Assembly (NCBI GenBank): GCA_004322045.1
Contig: SCRN01000024.1
Coordinates: forward strand, 1-40,770
Reading direction: 5' to 3'
Source: Paraburkholderia sp.
GTDB lineage: Bacteria; Pseudomonadota; Gammaproteobacteria; Burkholderiales; Burkholderiaceae
DNA: 40,770 nucleotides
A program made the position numbers and the translations under genes. Shown one piece after another: positions 26,395 to 35,373 of this stretch; within the stretch, counting starts at the first letter, position 1; every line of letters begins with the position of its first letter. Below the pieces are notes generated by a model. The model was not told the DNA's origin, made no database searches, and saw nothing but the letters and a program-made list of their open reading frames with translations.

Positions 26395-29247
26395 ATGGAA
26401 AGACCCGATCCCGACGCATTGCTCGATAAGATTGCCCGCGATGAGAAGAAACGCCGGCGCGGCCGGCTGAAGGTATTCTTCGGCGCGTCGGCCGGCGTGG
26501 GCAAGACGTTCGCCATGTTGCAGGCGGCGCGGCGCAGGCGCGAGGAGGGCGTCGATGTCGTCGTCGGTATCGTCGAGACGCATGGCCGCCAGGAAACGCA
26601 GGCCCTGCTCGCAGGGCTGGAAACGATCGCGCCGGCCACGATCGCGTATCGCGAGCGAAAGCTGGACGAATTCGACGTCGACGCGGCGCTTGCGCGCAAG
26701 CCCGAATTGATCCTCGTCGACGAATTGGCGCATTCGAACGTCCAGGGCTCGCGTCATCTGAAACGCTGGCAAGACGTGCACGAACTGCTCGATGCGGGCA
26801 TCGACGTCTACACCACCGTCAACGTTCAGCATCTCGAAACGTTGAACGATGTCGTCGGGCAAATCACGGGCATTCGCGTGCGCGAGACCATACCCGATCG
26901 CGTCTTCGACCTGGCCGACGAAGTCACGTTGGTCGATTTGCCGGCCGAAGAGTTGCTCGATCGCCTGCGCGAGGGCAAGGTCTATCTGCCGCACCAGGCC
27001 GAACATGCGGTGCGCAACTTCTTCCGCAAAGGCAATCTCATTGCGCTGCGCGAGTTGGCTTTGCGCCGAACAGCCGATCGCGTCGACGCACAGATGCGCG
27101 AGTATCGCGCCGATCAATCGATAGAGCGTATCTGGCAGGCGCGCGAGCGGATCATCGTGTGTGTCGGCGCCGGCCCCGAGTCCACCGCCCTCGTGCGTGC
27201 GGGCGCGCGTCTTGCCACGAGCCTCAAAGCCGATTGGCTTGCCGTCTATGTCGAGACGCCCAAGCTGCAGCGTCTGCCAGACACGCTGCGCAAGCGCACA
27301 CTCGATGCATTGAAGCTCGCGACCGAACTGGGCGCTGAAACCGTGACGTTGCAGGGCCAAGAAGCGACGCCCACGCTGATCGCATACGCGCGCATGCGCA
27401 ACGTGTCGAAGCTCGTCGTGGGGGCCGCCTCGACATCGGGGTGGCGTGGATGGCTGCGGCGGTCGACCGGCGAACGCTTGGTTCGCGCGGCGCGCGACAT
27501 GGACGTCACGCTTGTCAATTCCGGCGCGGTGCGCGAGGGCGCCGAGCGGGACGAGGCCGTGCCGCGCTTGCCCTGGACCGGCGCGAGCGGCAAGCATTCC
27601 TCTGTTGCTTCGTACGCCTACGCATTCGGTATTTGCGCGGCGATCACGTTTGTCGCGAGCTTTTTCGTCGACCGGATCTCGCTCACGAATCTTGTCATGT
27701 TGTATTTGCTCGGCACGGTCTTCGCCGCCGCGAAGCTCGGGCGCGGGCCGGGCCTGATGTTTTCGTTCCTGGGCGTAGGCGCGTTCGATTTCTTCTTCGT
27801 GCCGCCGCGCATGTCGTTTACGGTGTCCGATACGCAATACCTGCTGACGTTCGCGGTCATGCTCGTGACGTCGCTTACGATCAGCAACCTGACGGCGAGC
27901 CTGCGCCGGCAAGCGCAGATCGCGACGTTGCGCGAGCGCCGAACCGGCGCGATGTTCGAGATGGCACGCGAGCTCGGCGCTGCGTTGACCACGGCGCAGA
28001 TCATCGAGGTCGGCACGCGTCACGTCGCCGAGATGCTGCAAGCACGTGTGGCGATTTTATTGCCCGATAGCGCGGAAAAAGTGAAGCAGAAGGTCGAGCA
28101 CCCCGACGAGGCGTTGACGCTCGATGCGTCGGCCGTCGATCTCGATATCGCGCAGTGGGTGTATGACCAGCAAAAGAACGCGGGGCATGGCACCGATACG
28201 CTGCCCGCTGCCGCCGCGCTGTATCTGCCGCTGAAGGCGCCGATGCGCACGCGCGGCGTGATCGCAATCTTGTCGCCGCACATGGAGGAGCTCGAGATCC
28301 CGGAACAGCGGCGCATGATCGATACGTTCGCGGCACAGATCGCGCTCGCGCTCGAACGCGTGCATTACGTCGAAATCGCACAGGATGCGCTCGTCAATAT
28401 GGAGTCGGAGCGTCTGCGCAATTCTTTGTTGTCCGCGATTTCGCACGACTTGCGCACCCCGCTGACATCGATCGTTGGTTTCGCATCGATGCTCGCGGAG
28501 AGGCCCAGCGGCGAAACGGGCAACAGCGCGCCGGCGCGGGAGCTTGCCGAAGCAATCCACGACGAGGCGTTGCGCATGACCGGCGTGGTCACGAACTTGC
28601 TCGACATGGCGCGGCTGCAAGCGGGCAGCATGCGACTGAACCGCCAATGGTCGTCGATCGAGGAGGTGGTCGGCTCGGCATTGTCCGCGTGCCGCCGCAC
28701 ACTGGCCGGACGCCCTATCGAAACCCGCGTGCCGCACGATTTGCCGCTCGTGCGGCTCGACGCCGTGCTCGTCGAACGGCTCTTCGTAAACTTGCTCGAG
28801 AATGCATCGAAGTACACCCCGGCGGGCTCGCCCATTGCGATCGTCGCACAGACGATCACGACGGCGGCGGGGCGCTTCGTGAAGATCCAAGTGCAGGACA
28901 GCGGGCCGGGGTTGCCTGCCGGTAGCGAGTCGCGCTTATTCGAGAAGTTCACGCGCGGCGAAAAGGAATCGGCCAAGCCCGGCATCGGTCTGGGCTTGGC
29001 GATTTGCCGCGCGATCGTCGAGGCGCACCAAGGGGAGATCGGCGCGGTCAATCGTTTCGAGGCCAATGGCGCGGTGGCGGGCGCGACGTTCTGGTGTACA
29101 TTCCCGGCCAACGAGACGCCTACGATCGAACCCGAACCGCTCGAAGACATAGAGCCACGGGAGGCGGCAGAGGATCTGCCGTCGGCTGCGGCTGGGTCCG
29201 CCGCCGGGCCGCAGGCGCCGCCGCCCGCGTCCGCGAACGGAGCTTAA
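26395..29247 (+). CDS. kdpD: Sensor histidine kinase KdpD
   Basis: 950 residues, slightly longer than the E. coli protein (about 890). The N-terminal KdpD domain has Walker A GASAGVGKT (30-38) and LILVDELAHSN; a universal-stress-protein-like domain follows (about 245-370), then four membrane helices (about 400-500, DUF4118), a GAF-like domain, the HisKA helix with His684 in SAISHDLRTPLTS and the ATPase domain with the N box LLENASKYTP and DSGPGLP. The last 45 residues are a Pro/Ala/Glu-rich tail. It senses K+ limitation or osmotic stress and phosphorylates KdpE. Start ATG has AAGAGAAG upstream. Confidence 0.96.
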   Translation: MERPDPDALLDKIARDEKKRRRGRLKVFFGASAGVGKTFAMLQAARRRREEGVDVVVGIVETHGRQETQALLAGLETIAPATIAYRERKLDEFDVDAALARKPELILVDELAHSNVQGSRHLKRWQDVHELLDAGIDVYTTVNVQHLETLNDVVGQITGIRVRETIPDRVFDLADEVTLVDLPAEELLDRLREGKVYLPHQAEHAVRNFFRKGNLIALRELALRRTADRVDAQMREYRADQSIERIWQARERIIVCVGAGPESTALVRAGARLATSLKADWLAVYVETPKLQRLPDTLRKRTLDALKLATELGAETVTLQGQEATPTLIAYARMRNVSKLVVGAASTSGWRGWLRRSTGERLVRAARDMDVTLVNSGAVREGAERDEAVPRLPWTGASGKHSSVASYAYAFGICAAITFVASFFVDRISLTNLVMLYLLGTVFAAAKLGRGPGLMFSFLGVGAFDFFFVPPRMSFTVSDTQYLLTFAVMLVTSLTISNLTASLRRQAQIATLRERRTGAMFEMARELGAALTTAQIIEVGTRHVAEMLQARVAILLPDSAEKVKQKVEHPDEALTLDASAVDLDIAQWVYDQQKNAGHGTDTLPAAAALYLPLKAPMRTRGVIAILSPHMEELEIPEQRRMIDTFAAQIALALERVHYVEIAQDALVNMESERLRNSLLSAISHDLRTPLTSIVGFASMLAERPSGETGNSAPARELAEAIHDEALRMTGVVTNLLDMARLQAGSMRLNRQWSSIEEVVGSALSACRRTLAGRPIETRVPHDLPLVRLDAVLVERLFVNLLENASKYTPAGSPIAIVAQTITTAAGRFVKIQVQDSGPGLPAGSESRLFEKFTRGEKESAKPGIGLGLAICRAIVEAHQGEIGAVNRFEANGAVAGATFWCTFPANETPTIEPEPLEDIEPREAAEDLPSAAAGSAAGPQAPPPASANGA

Positions 29248-29250
29248 GCG

Positions 29251-29949
29251 ATGTCCGAATCCACGATTACCGTCGTTCTCATCGAAGACGACAAACCGAT
29301 TCGCCGCTTCGTGCAGGCATCGCTCGAGACCGAGCACATGCGCGTGCTCGAGGCCGAGTCGGGGCGTCGAGGCCTTTCCCTGGCGGCCAGTGCGAGGCCC
29401 GATTTGGTCATCGTCGATCTCGGCCTGCCCGACATGGACGGCGCGGACGTCATTGGTCAATTACGCGATTGGTCGTCGGTGCCGATCATCGTCTTGTCGG
29501 CGCGCACGCGCGAACAAGAAAAAGTGGCTGCGCTCGATGCGGGCGCCGACGACTATTTGACCAAGCCCTTCGGCGTGCCCGAACTGATGGCGCGCATTCG
29601 CGCGCAATTGCGCCGGCACAATCGTGCCGGCTCGAACGAATCGTCGAAGCTGCAGTTCGGGGCAGTGGAGGTAGATTTCGAAATGCGGATCGTGCGGCGC
29701 GAGGGGCAGCCCGTGCATTTGACGCCGATCGAATATCGCTTGCTCGTTGCGCTCGCGCGGCATGCGGGCCGCGTGCTGACGCACCGTCAATTGCTGCATG
29801 AAGTGTGGGGGCCGTCTCGTGTCGAAAGCGCGCACTATTTGCGCATTTACATGGGGCACTTGCGGCAGAAGCTCGAGCGCGACCCCGCGCAGCCCGAGCA
29901 CATCATGACGGAGACCGGTGTCGGCTACCGGCTCGTGGGTGCGTTATGA
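29251..29949 (+). CDS. kdpE: Response regulator KdpE (OmpR family)
   Basis: 232 residues. The receiver domain (about 5-118) carries acidic Asp13/Asp14, phosphorylated Asp56 (LVIVDLGLPDMDG) and the conserved Lys in DDYLTKPFG; the winged-helix DNA-binding domain is at 132-230 (HLTPIEYRLLVALARHAGRV). It activates kdpFABC when phosphorylated by KdpD. Start ATG 29251 is three bases after the kdpD stop, with CGGAG upstream. The last six bases overlap the 3' end of a converging small gene. Confidence 0.96.
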   Translation: MSESTITVVLIEDDKPIRRFVQASLETEHMRVLEAESGRRGLSLAASARPDLVIVDLGLPDMDGADVIGQLRDWSSVPIIVLSARTREQEKVAALDAGADDYLTKPFGVPELMARIRAQLRRHNRAGSNESSKLQFGAVEVDFEMRIVRREGQPVHLTPIEYRLLVALARHAGRVLTHRQLLHEVWGPSRVESAHYLRIYMGHLRQKLERDPAQPEHIMTETGVGYRLVGAL

Positions 29950-30216
29950 CTCGCCCTCGTAACCGTCTGCCTCTCGGCGCTCGCGACGCTCTTCGTTCGC
30001 GCGCCTCGCGCGCAACCGCTGGCGCGACAGTACGGCAATCACTTCGCTCGCGCTCGCGCCCGCGGGCACTTCGTTGCGGATGACGTTGGGCACCATCGGC
30101 AGGCCCAAGCGTTGCCGGCGCAGCGCCGTGGCGATCGCTGTGCGGCATTCCTGCCCATGGCATTCCCATTCGTCGCGAATTTTTCCGCAATAACGGCACT
30201 TGTCCATGCCGGCCAT
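29944..30216 (-). CDS. Small Cys-rich protein, putative zinc-binding (unknown function)
   Basis: About 90 residues from ATG 30216; ATG 30207 (MDKCRYCGK) and 30234 are in frame, and no start has a clear ribosome site. The N terminus holds CRYCGKIRDEWECHGQEC, four cysteines in a CxxC-x7-C-x4-C spacing suited to one zinc ion. The rest is basic (LRRQRLGLPMVPNVIRNEVP and a C-terminal Arg/Glu helix), suggesting nucleic acid or ribosome contact. The stop overlaps the converging kdpE stop region by six bases. No family is recognised with confidence. Confidence 0.65.
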   Translation of the reverse strand: MAGMDKCRYCGKIRDEWECHGQECRTAIATALRRQRLGLPMVPNVIRNEVPAGASASEVIAVLSRQRLRARRANEERRERREADGYEGES

Positions 30217-30238
30217 TTTACCGGCAATCGCCAATCCG

Positions 30239-30781
30239 CTAAGGCGAGCTCGCGAGCGCCGCAGCCGCCAGCGACGCGACCGCTTCGTCGAACGCTAAGC
30301 GGCAAGGTTGCGCGAGCGCGACTTCGTCGCAGTTGTCTCCTTCGCCGCCGCGGTCGATGACGATGAAATCGCTCGCCGCATCGAGCGCGATCAACGGGTG
30401 ATGCCAAACCCCGCGTGCGTAGTTCACGCCGGTGCGTCCTTGCACGCTGAAAGCGCGCATGCGCTCTTCGTCGAATCGTCCGGAGGGGGCGACGACAACC
30501 AAGTAACGCAGGTTCTCGCCCAGCGGAATGAAGGCTTGGCTGCCGAGCGGGTGGCGCTCCATCATCGTGACCTCGAACGGCAGCGCACGCGGCTGCCCGC
30601 GAAAGACGTTGACGAGGGGCCGCCCTCGGGCCTCGCCGACATCGATATTGGCCAGATCGTGAAAACGCTCGGTCGTGCCGCCGTTGATGGGAAAGTGGCG
30701 CGCGCCGTCCAGCGCAATGACGTCGCCGAACGGCGCAAAAGCCGCGCGCGTGAGCGGTTCGACGAGAAGATCGCGGCTCAT
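30239..30781 (-). CDS. allA: Ureidoglycolate lyase
   Basis: 180 residues from ATG 30781 ([20 protein letters not shown]). [47 protein letters not shown] and [27 protein letters not shown] are the family blocks of AllA, a cupin-fold enzyme. It splits (S)-ureidoglycolate into glyoxylate and urea. The C-terminal 25 residues ([20 protein letters not shown]) extend past the usual end. ATG 30796 would overlap the alc stop by four bases (ATGA); ATG 30781 has GAGG nine bases upstream. It is the last gene of the dctA-type, alc, allA series. Confidence 0.93.
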   Translation of the reverse strand: MSRDLLVEPLTRAAFAPFGDVIALDGARHFPINGGTTERFHDLANIDVGEARGRPLVNVFRGQPRALPFEVTMMERHPLGSQAFIPLGENLRYLVVVAPSGRFDEERMRAFSVQGRTGVNYARGVWHHPLIALDAASDFIVIDRGGEGDNCDEVALAQPCRLAFDEAVASLAAAALASSP

Positions 30782-30792
30782 CGGTTCGCGCC

Positions 30793-31809
30793 TCATGCGG
30801 GCTCGCCCCACAGCCGAAGGCGCGAGACGCCCCCGTCGGGAAAGATATTGAAGCGGACGTGCGTGGCGGCGCCTAATGCGGCGAGCTCTCGCTCGTAGAA
30901 GTGTTGTGCGTCCATTCGCAAGGGTTGCTCGGCAAGCAGGACAGGCCAGAACATCGATTGCGTAATCAGCGACTCGTCGGTGCCGCCCGTCACATGGGCC
31001 GCCTGTAACGAGCAGCGATCGGGATAGTTGCCTTTGAAGAAGGCCGTATCGACTTCGATCTTGCGGATCGCGCCCGGTTGCGCCAGGGCGATGATGGCCC
31101 AATCGTTGCCCGGCTCGCGGCGTCGCCGGGTTTCCCATCCATCGCCCATGTTGGCGCCGCGGCCGGGCATCAGCATGTTCGATGCGAGACCGAAATGTTG
31201 ATTGTTTGCAGCGACGACATAGGCGCCGTTGATCGCAGCCGCGAAGTCCACGAGTTCAGCGCCGGAAGAGGCCGCCTCGCTGGCATCGAGGACAGGCCTG
31301 CCATACACGCGTAGGCGTGCTACGCCCCCATCGGGAAACAGGGTGATGCGAATGTGCGTGAAAGCGCCTGTGTAGCACACGGCGAGGTAATGATGCTGAT
31401 TGCCCTGCAGCGCGGTGGGCGGTACGAGCGTGTGCCATCGAGCATTGTCGGGTGGCGTGTCGCTCGCGCTGGCGCAAGCTTCGATCGATGCCGCGGGCGG
31501 GTAGTTGCCGGTGAAGTGACTCGTATCGATGTCGACGCCTTCGATCGTGCCGCGGCGGGCCAGTTTGACGACGCACCAGTCTTGGCCCGTCGTGCGCTTG
31601 CGGCGCGTTTCCCAGCCGTCCATCCATTTGCCGTGGTCGTCGTACTTGCCGGGAATGAACACGGCCGGCTGTGGGTCGAGCATGCGCTCTTTCGGCGCGA
31701 AGAATTCGTCGCTTGCCGCGAGCGCTTTGGCGCCTAAGCGTGGGTCCGCTAGGTTCAAAGCGCGGCGCGTGAAGTCGGGGGCATGAGGGTCGAGCGTCGG
31801 AATGGCCAT
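30793..31809 (-). CDS. alc: Allantoicase
   Basis: 338 residues made of two homologous allantoicase domains: [39 protein letters not shown] in the first half and [37 protein letters not shown] in the second, each ending in an FPDGGVxRLRxxG block. It hydrolyses allantoate to (S)-ureidoglycolate and urea, the step before AllA. The start ATG 31809 ([18 protein letters not shown]) gives the normal family length; longer frames upstream are not supported. It lies 125 bases after the symporter gene and is followed at once by allA. The purine-nitrogen pathway upstream of allantoate is not in this window. Confidence 0.95.
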   Translation of the reverse strand: MAIPTLDPHAPDFTRRALNLADPRLGAKALAASDEFFAPKERMLDPQPAVFIPGKYDDHGKWMDGWETRRKRTTGQDWCVVKLARRGTIEGVDIDTSHFTGNYPPAASIEACASASDTPPDNARWHTLVPPTALQGNQHHYLAVCYTGAFTHIRITLFPDGGVARLRVYGRPVLDASEAASSGAELVDFAAAINGAYVVAANNQHFGLASNMLMPGRGANMGDGWETRRRREPGNDWAIIALAQPGAIRKIEVDTAFFKGNYPDRCSLQAAHVTGGTDESLITQSMFWPVLLAEQPLRMDAQHFYERELAALGAATHVRFNIFPDGGVSRLRLWGEPA

Positions 31810-31934
31810 GATGAATTGATTGGGAGTGCTAAGCGTCCTGGCGAGAAGAGGCGGGGCGGCCTCGCTCGTCGAAAAGGCGGTGGGGTCCGATGCGGCCGCC
31901 GAGCTAGCCGGCCGCAGGCAAGCAAGTCTATCGG

Positions 31935-33260
31935 TCAGATCGCGGCAGCGCCCGCGACGGGGCCGTCCGCGTGCGGCGCCGCCGTCTCCGGTACGAAATC
32001 GAAGCCGGGCTGTCGATCCAACACGCGGTGTGCACGCACGTGGTCGATGTCTCGTTCCCAAGCGGCCACCACGACCGTCGCCACGCAATTGCCGATCAGA
32101 TTCGTCACGGCGCGAGCAATCCCGACGAACCAATCGACCGGCAGAATCAACACGAGGCCGAGCACCGGAATGGCGGGGATGGCAGACAGCGTAGCCGCCA
32201 GAATGACGATGGCCGAGCCGGGGATCCCGTGCGCGCCCTTCGACGTCACGAGCGAAACCAAGATGACGACGATCAAGTCATGCATCGACAGCGGCGTATT
32301 CGTGGCTTGCGCGATAAACAGAACGGCAAGGGTCAGGTAGATCGAGAAGCCGTCCAAATTGAACGAGTAACCGGTCGGGATGACGAGGCCCACGGTCGAA
32401 TCTTTGACGCCCATCCACTCGAGCTTGCGCATGACTTGCGGCAGGACCGCGTCGGAGGAGGCCGTGCCGAACACGATGACGAGCTCTTCCCGCAGATAAC
32501 GCAAGAGCTTGAACAAGCTGAAACCGGAGAGGCGCATGACGGTGCCGAGCACGATGGCGACGAACAGCGCGCAACTCGCATAGAAGATCAACACGAGCAG
32601 GCCGAGCTGCTTGAGCGAGGCGACGCCGTACGTACCCGTCGTGAACGCGATGGCGCCGAGCACGCCGAGCGGCGCGAGCTTGATGATGAAGCCCATCACG
32701 CGAAAGAACACTTGCGCGAATTCGTCGATCAGCGTGTTCACGCGCTTGGCCTTATCGCCCAGCAGCGAGAGCGCCGAGCCGAACAGCACGGCGAACACCA
32801 GCACTTGCAGGATGTCGCCTTTGGCGAACGCGTCGAAGATCGTGTCGGGAATGATCTTCAACAGAAAGGCGCCGACATCTTTGAGGCTCTTCGCGTGTTC
32901 CGAATAGGTCGCCAATGCTTGCGCGTCTAGCGTATGCACGTCCACGTTCATGCCTGCGCCGGGCTTGACGACCATGGCCAACACCGCGCCGATCATCAGT
33001 GCGATGGACGTCATGAACTCGAAGTAGACGATGGCTTTACCGCCGACGCGGCCGACTTTCTTCAAATTTCCGGCGCCGGCAATGCCGCTCACGACCACGC
33101 AGAAGACAATGGGCGCGACCACCATCTTGATCAGTTTGAGGAAGCCGTCGCCGAACGGCCGCAGCGACTGCGCAAAGTGCGGAAACAGCGCACCGAGGAC
33201 GATGCCGACGATGAGCGCGACCATCACGCGGCCGAATAGCGAATTGATGAATCTGAGCAC
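31935..33260 (-). CDS. Dicarboxylate/amino acid:cation symporter (DctA-like, SDF family)
   Basis: 441 residues from GTG 33260, with GGAGG five bases upstream (an upstream TTG overlaps that ribosome site and is rejected). It has about eight membrane helices, hairpin HP1 with [19 protein letters not shown], the helix-7 motif [19 protein letters not shown], hairpin HP2 and helix 8 [21 protein letters not shown]. The helix-8 Arg that binds the distal carboxylate is kept. Compared with typical DctA, LDGTxIY is LDGFSIY and the HP2 AGVTGSGF region is HGIPGSAI, both near the substrate site. It probably takes up an organic acid with Na+ or H+. Its place ahead of alc and allA suggests allantoate or ureidoglycolate as substrate (inference). 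Confidence 0.9.
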   Translation of the reverse strand: MLRFINSLFGRVMVALIVGIVLGALFPHFAQSLRPFGDGFLKLIKMVVAPIVFCVVVSGIAGAGNLKKVGRVGGKAIVYFEFMTSIALMIGAVLAMVVKPGAGMNVDVHTLDAQALATYSEHAKSLKDVGAFLLKIIPDTIFDAFAKGDILQVLVFAVLFGSALSLLGDKAKRVNTLIDEFAQVFFRVMGFIIKLAPLGVLGAIAFTTGTYGVASLKQLGLLVLIFYASCALFVAIVLGTVMRLSGFSLFKLLRYLREELVIVFGTASSDAVLPQVMRKLEWMGVKDSTVGLVIPTGYSFNLDGFSIYLTLAVLFIAQATNTPLSMHDLIVVILVSLVTSKGAHGIPGSAIVILAATLSAIPAIPVLGLVLILPVDWFVGIARAVTNLIGNCVATVVVAAWERDIDHVRAHRVLDRQPGFDFVPETAAPHADGPVAGAAAI

Positions 33261-33301
33261 GGCTTCCTCCAATGACGGTGGCGGGTATTCATCTGGTCTA
33301 A

Positions 33302-33314
33302 CTGGTAAGACCAG
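33302..33314. promoter_or_regulatory. GntR/FadR-type operator CTGGTAAGACCAG, symporter promoter
   Basis: Perfect palindrome CTGGT-AAG-ACCAG, the TGGT-N3-ACCA pattern bound by FadR-subfamily GntR regulators. It lies 41 bases upstream of the symporter start and downstream of a candidate minus-strand promoter. A second CTGGT half-site starts at 33293. Confidence 0.7.
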
Positions 33315-33328
33315 ACTAGTTATGACGA

Positions 33329-33357
33329 AGATTAGGAAGCCGATATAGTCGCGTCAA
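33329..33357 (-). promoter_or_regulatory. Candidate promoter of the symporter-alc-allA series
   Basis: On the minus strand: -35 TTGACG (33357-33352), 17-base spacer, -10 TAATCT (33334-33329, 3 of 6 consensus bases). The expected start site is near 33320, putting the operator just downstream of it. Confidence 0.45.
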
Positions 33358-33442
33358 GCACCGTTACGCTCGTGGTTTACCCCGTGCTGGCCGGAAAGGC
33401 ACGCGCCGCGGGCCGGAGCCGTGTCGGGCCGGCGTTACAATG

Positions 33443-33455
33443 CTGGTCCGACCAG
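33443..33455. promoter_or_regulatory. GntR/FadR-type operator CTGGTCCGACCAG, regulator promoter
   Basis: Second perfect copy of CTGGT-N3-ACCAG, 16 bases upstream of the GntR start codon and one base after a -10-like TACAAT (33436-33441). It would cover the transcription start, consistent with autorepression. Confidence 0.7.
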
Positions 33456-33471
33456 GCGATTTTTCTGCACG

Positions 33472-34164
33472 ATGAGAAGCAGCACACAGACGGTGACGGA
33501 AGCGGCGACGGCGACCATTCGCGAGCGGATCGAGCGCGGCGAGTATCCCGTGGGCAGCGTATTGCCGGCGCAACGGCAGTTGTCGGAGGAACTCGACATC
33601 AGCCGGGCGGCGTTGCGTGAGGCGTTATCGACACTCGAAGCGATCGGCATGCTGACGATACGCGCGGGCAAAGGCGTGTACGTGCAAAGCGTGCAGGCGC
33701 TCGGCGGGCAAGCCTGGCGCTATGCGGAGCAGTCGTCGTTGCCCGATACGTATCAGGTGCGCTACGCGTTGGAGGGTTTTGCCGCGCGGATGGCGGCGCT
33801 CGCGATGACCGACGAGGTGATCGAATCGCTGGAATCGAACATGGCGCAGTTGCACGACGCGCTGGCCGAAGGCGATCTCGATGCGGCAGCTGAACTCGAT
33901 TTCGCGTTCCATATGTCCATCGTCTCGATGGCGGGCAACGGCGCCATCGAGGCTATTTTGCGCAGCAGCGGCGAAATCATGCAGGAAAGCCAGCGCCTGC
34001 CGTTCTACCGGCGCGAACTGCTGCAGTCGACTTATCGGGAACATCGCGCGATTGTCGACGCGCTCAAGGCCCGCGACGCCGAGGCGGCCGGGCGCAGCAT
34101 CGAGGCGCATATCACCGCGGCGGCGCAACGCGCGGGGGTGCATTTTCCGACGCCGCCGCGCTGA
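33472..34164 (+). CDS. GntR-family transcriptional regulator, FadR subfamily (FCD domain)
   Basis: 230 residues from ATG 33472; an in-frame GTG 17 codons upstream would run through the operator and is rejected. The winged HTH is at about 8-72 (ATIRERIERGEYPVGSVLPA, then RAALREALSTLEAIGMLTIRAGKGVYV). The all-helical FCD ligand domain is at about 88-215 (YQVRYALEGFAARMAALAMT, then the metal/acid-binding Asp and His positions DFAFHMSIV and YREHRAIVDALKARD). It diverges from the symporter-alc-allA genes, and both promoters carry CTGGT-N3-ACCAG. It likely represses both until an allantoate-pathway acid binds (inference). Its 3' end overlaps a converging LysR gene by 53 bases. Confidence 0.92.
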   Translation: MRSSTQTVTEAATATIRERIERGEYPVGSVLPAQRQLSEELDISRAALREALSTLEAIGMLTIRAGKGVYVQSVQALGGQAWRYAEQSSLPDTYQVRYALEGFAARMAALAMTDEVIESLESNMAQLHDALAEGDLDAAAELDFAFHMSIVSMAGNGAIEAILRSSGEIMQESQRLPFYRRELLQSTYREHRAIVDALKARDAEAAGRSIEAHITAAAQRAGVHFPTPPR

Positions 34165-35116
34165 CGCGCTCGCTCGGCGCCACGGCTGCGGCGTCTTCCC
34201 ATGCAAGCGCGAAGGCTTGTTTGATCTGGCTTCTCATCCATTGAATGGCGCTCTCGCCATCGCTGTCGCGCCGCCAAAGAAGCTCGACGGGGTAGGAGCC
34301 GAGATCGAGCGGGGCGGCGCATACGGTCAAGCGCGACATGCGGGCTAGGGCCGCGGCCGCATGTGACGGTAGCGTGACGACCGCGCGCGTGTCGATGAGG
34401 AAGGCCGGTATGGCCGAAAAGTGCGTCAGCGCGGCATAAATATGGCGCGCGCGCTTCATCCCGTGCAAAGCCGTATCGACGATACCGCTTCGCCCGGAAA
34501 ACGACACGAGCAGATGCGGCAAGGCCAGATAGTCGTCGAGCGAGAGCGGCAGCGGGCAGTGGACCGCTCGTTCATCGACGACGCAGGCATAGCCGCTATG
34601 GCCGATCGGCTCGTGCGCGATCCACGCGCTTTTGACCGTGCCCGATACGACCGCCAGTTCGATCTCGCGCTCGTTCATCATCTGTCCGACCGTGTGGCGA
34701 TTCGTTTGGCGAAACGTCACGGACACGCCGTCTCCCGCTTGGCGCACGAGCCGAGTCAGATGAGGGCCCAGCGCGAGCTCGAAATCGTCCGACATGCCGA
34801 TGGAAAAGCGTCGAGACGCGCTCGACGGATCGAATCCTTGCTGCTGCGTCAGCACCTGCCATAAATCGGCGACACCGGCCTCGAGGCGCTCGGCCATCGC
34901 CACGGCGCGCGGAGTGGGCGCCATGCCGTCGCGCACGCGCACGAACAGCGCATCGCCGCACGCTTCGCGCAGCCGCGCAAGCGCCGCGCTCGTGGCCGCT
35001 TGGCTCAATGCGAGCCGCGCTGCCGCTTTGGTCACGCTGCGCTCCTGCCAGATCGCCACGAAAACCACGGCCAGATTCAAATCGAGCCGTTTGATATCGA
35101 GGACATTGATTTTCAT
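34112..35116 (-). CDS. LysR-family transcriptional regulator
   Basis: 334 residues from ATG 35116 (MKINVLDIKRLDLNLAVVFV). The HTH at about 8-67 reads [35 protein letters not shown], resembling the NodD/PcpR-like LysR group. The effector domain follows (about 95-305, RRFSIGMSDDFELALGPHLT). The last 28 residues are a Ala/Pro-rich tail encoded in the region that overlaps the GntR gene. In-frame ATG codons 4 and 14 codons upstream are alternatives without family support. The target is unknown; no divergent partner is certain, since the gap to the next gene holds only a doubtful small frame. Confidence 0.88.
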   Translation of the reverse strand: MKINVLDIKRLDLNLAVVFVAIWQERSVTKAAARLALSQAATSAALARLREACGDALFVRVRDGMAPTPRAVAMAERLEAGVADLWQVLTQQQGFDPSSASRRFSIGMSDDFELALGPHLTRLVRQAGDGVSVTFRQTNRHTVGQMMNEREIELAVVSGTVKSAWIAHEPIGHSGYACVVDERAVHCPLPLSLDDYLALPHLLVSFSGRSGIVDTALHGMKRARHIYAALTHFSAIPAFLIDTRAVVTLPSHAAAALARMSRLTVCAAPLDLGSYPVELLWRRDSDGESAIQWMRSQIKQAFALAWEDAAAVAPSERVSAAASENAPPRVAPPR

Positions 35117-35199
35117 CGTTAAAGCCATTCGTTTGATCGATACGAACAAGCATAGCAAACGGTGCTCGTCGCTCGGTTTCCGGCCGGAGGGCTATGAGG

Positions 35200-35373
35200 A
35201 TGCAAACGATGAAGGCGGCCGCTTTCGAAAGACGTCGGGCGCTGCCGGCAGGTTCGAGCGCCGCCGTGCTGGCGCTCGGCGGCGATGTCAGGCCCGAGCG
35301 GCTTGCGAGCCTCGCCGCGTTGCGCGCAAGGGAGAGAGGCCCCGGGGCTAGATCAGCTCGAGTTTCGACGTGA
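35200..35373 (+). CDS. Possible small ORF between two regulators (doubtful)
   Basis: 57 residues from ATG 35200 (MQTMKAAAFERRRALPAGSS, then AAVLALGGDVRPERLASLAA), with GGAGGG nine bases upstream; ATG 35194 is too close to that site. It is in the gap between the LysR gene and the first LuxR gene and overlaps the 3' end of the latter by 26 bases. The composition is Ala/Arg-rich, as expected for random frames in this DNA, so it is listed only because of the ribosome site. Confidence 0.25.
   Translation: MQTMKAAAFERRRALPAGSSAAVLALGGDVRPERLASLAALRARERGPGARSARVST

Noticed and set aside
26377-28041. 554-codon open frame antisense to kdpD
   Set aside because: Arg/His/Asp-rich shadow frame with no recognisable domain opposite a clear KdpD.
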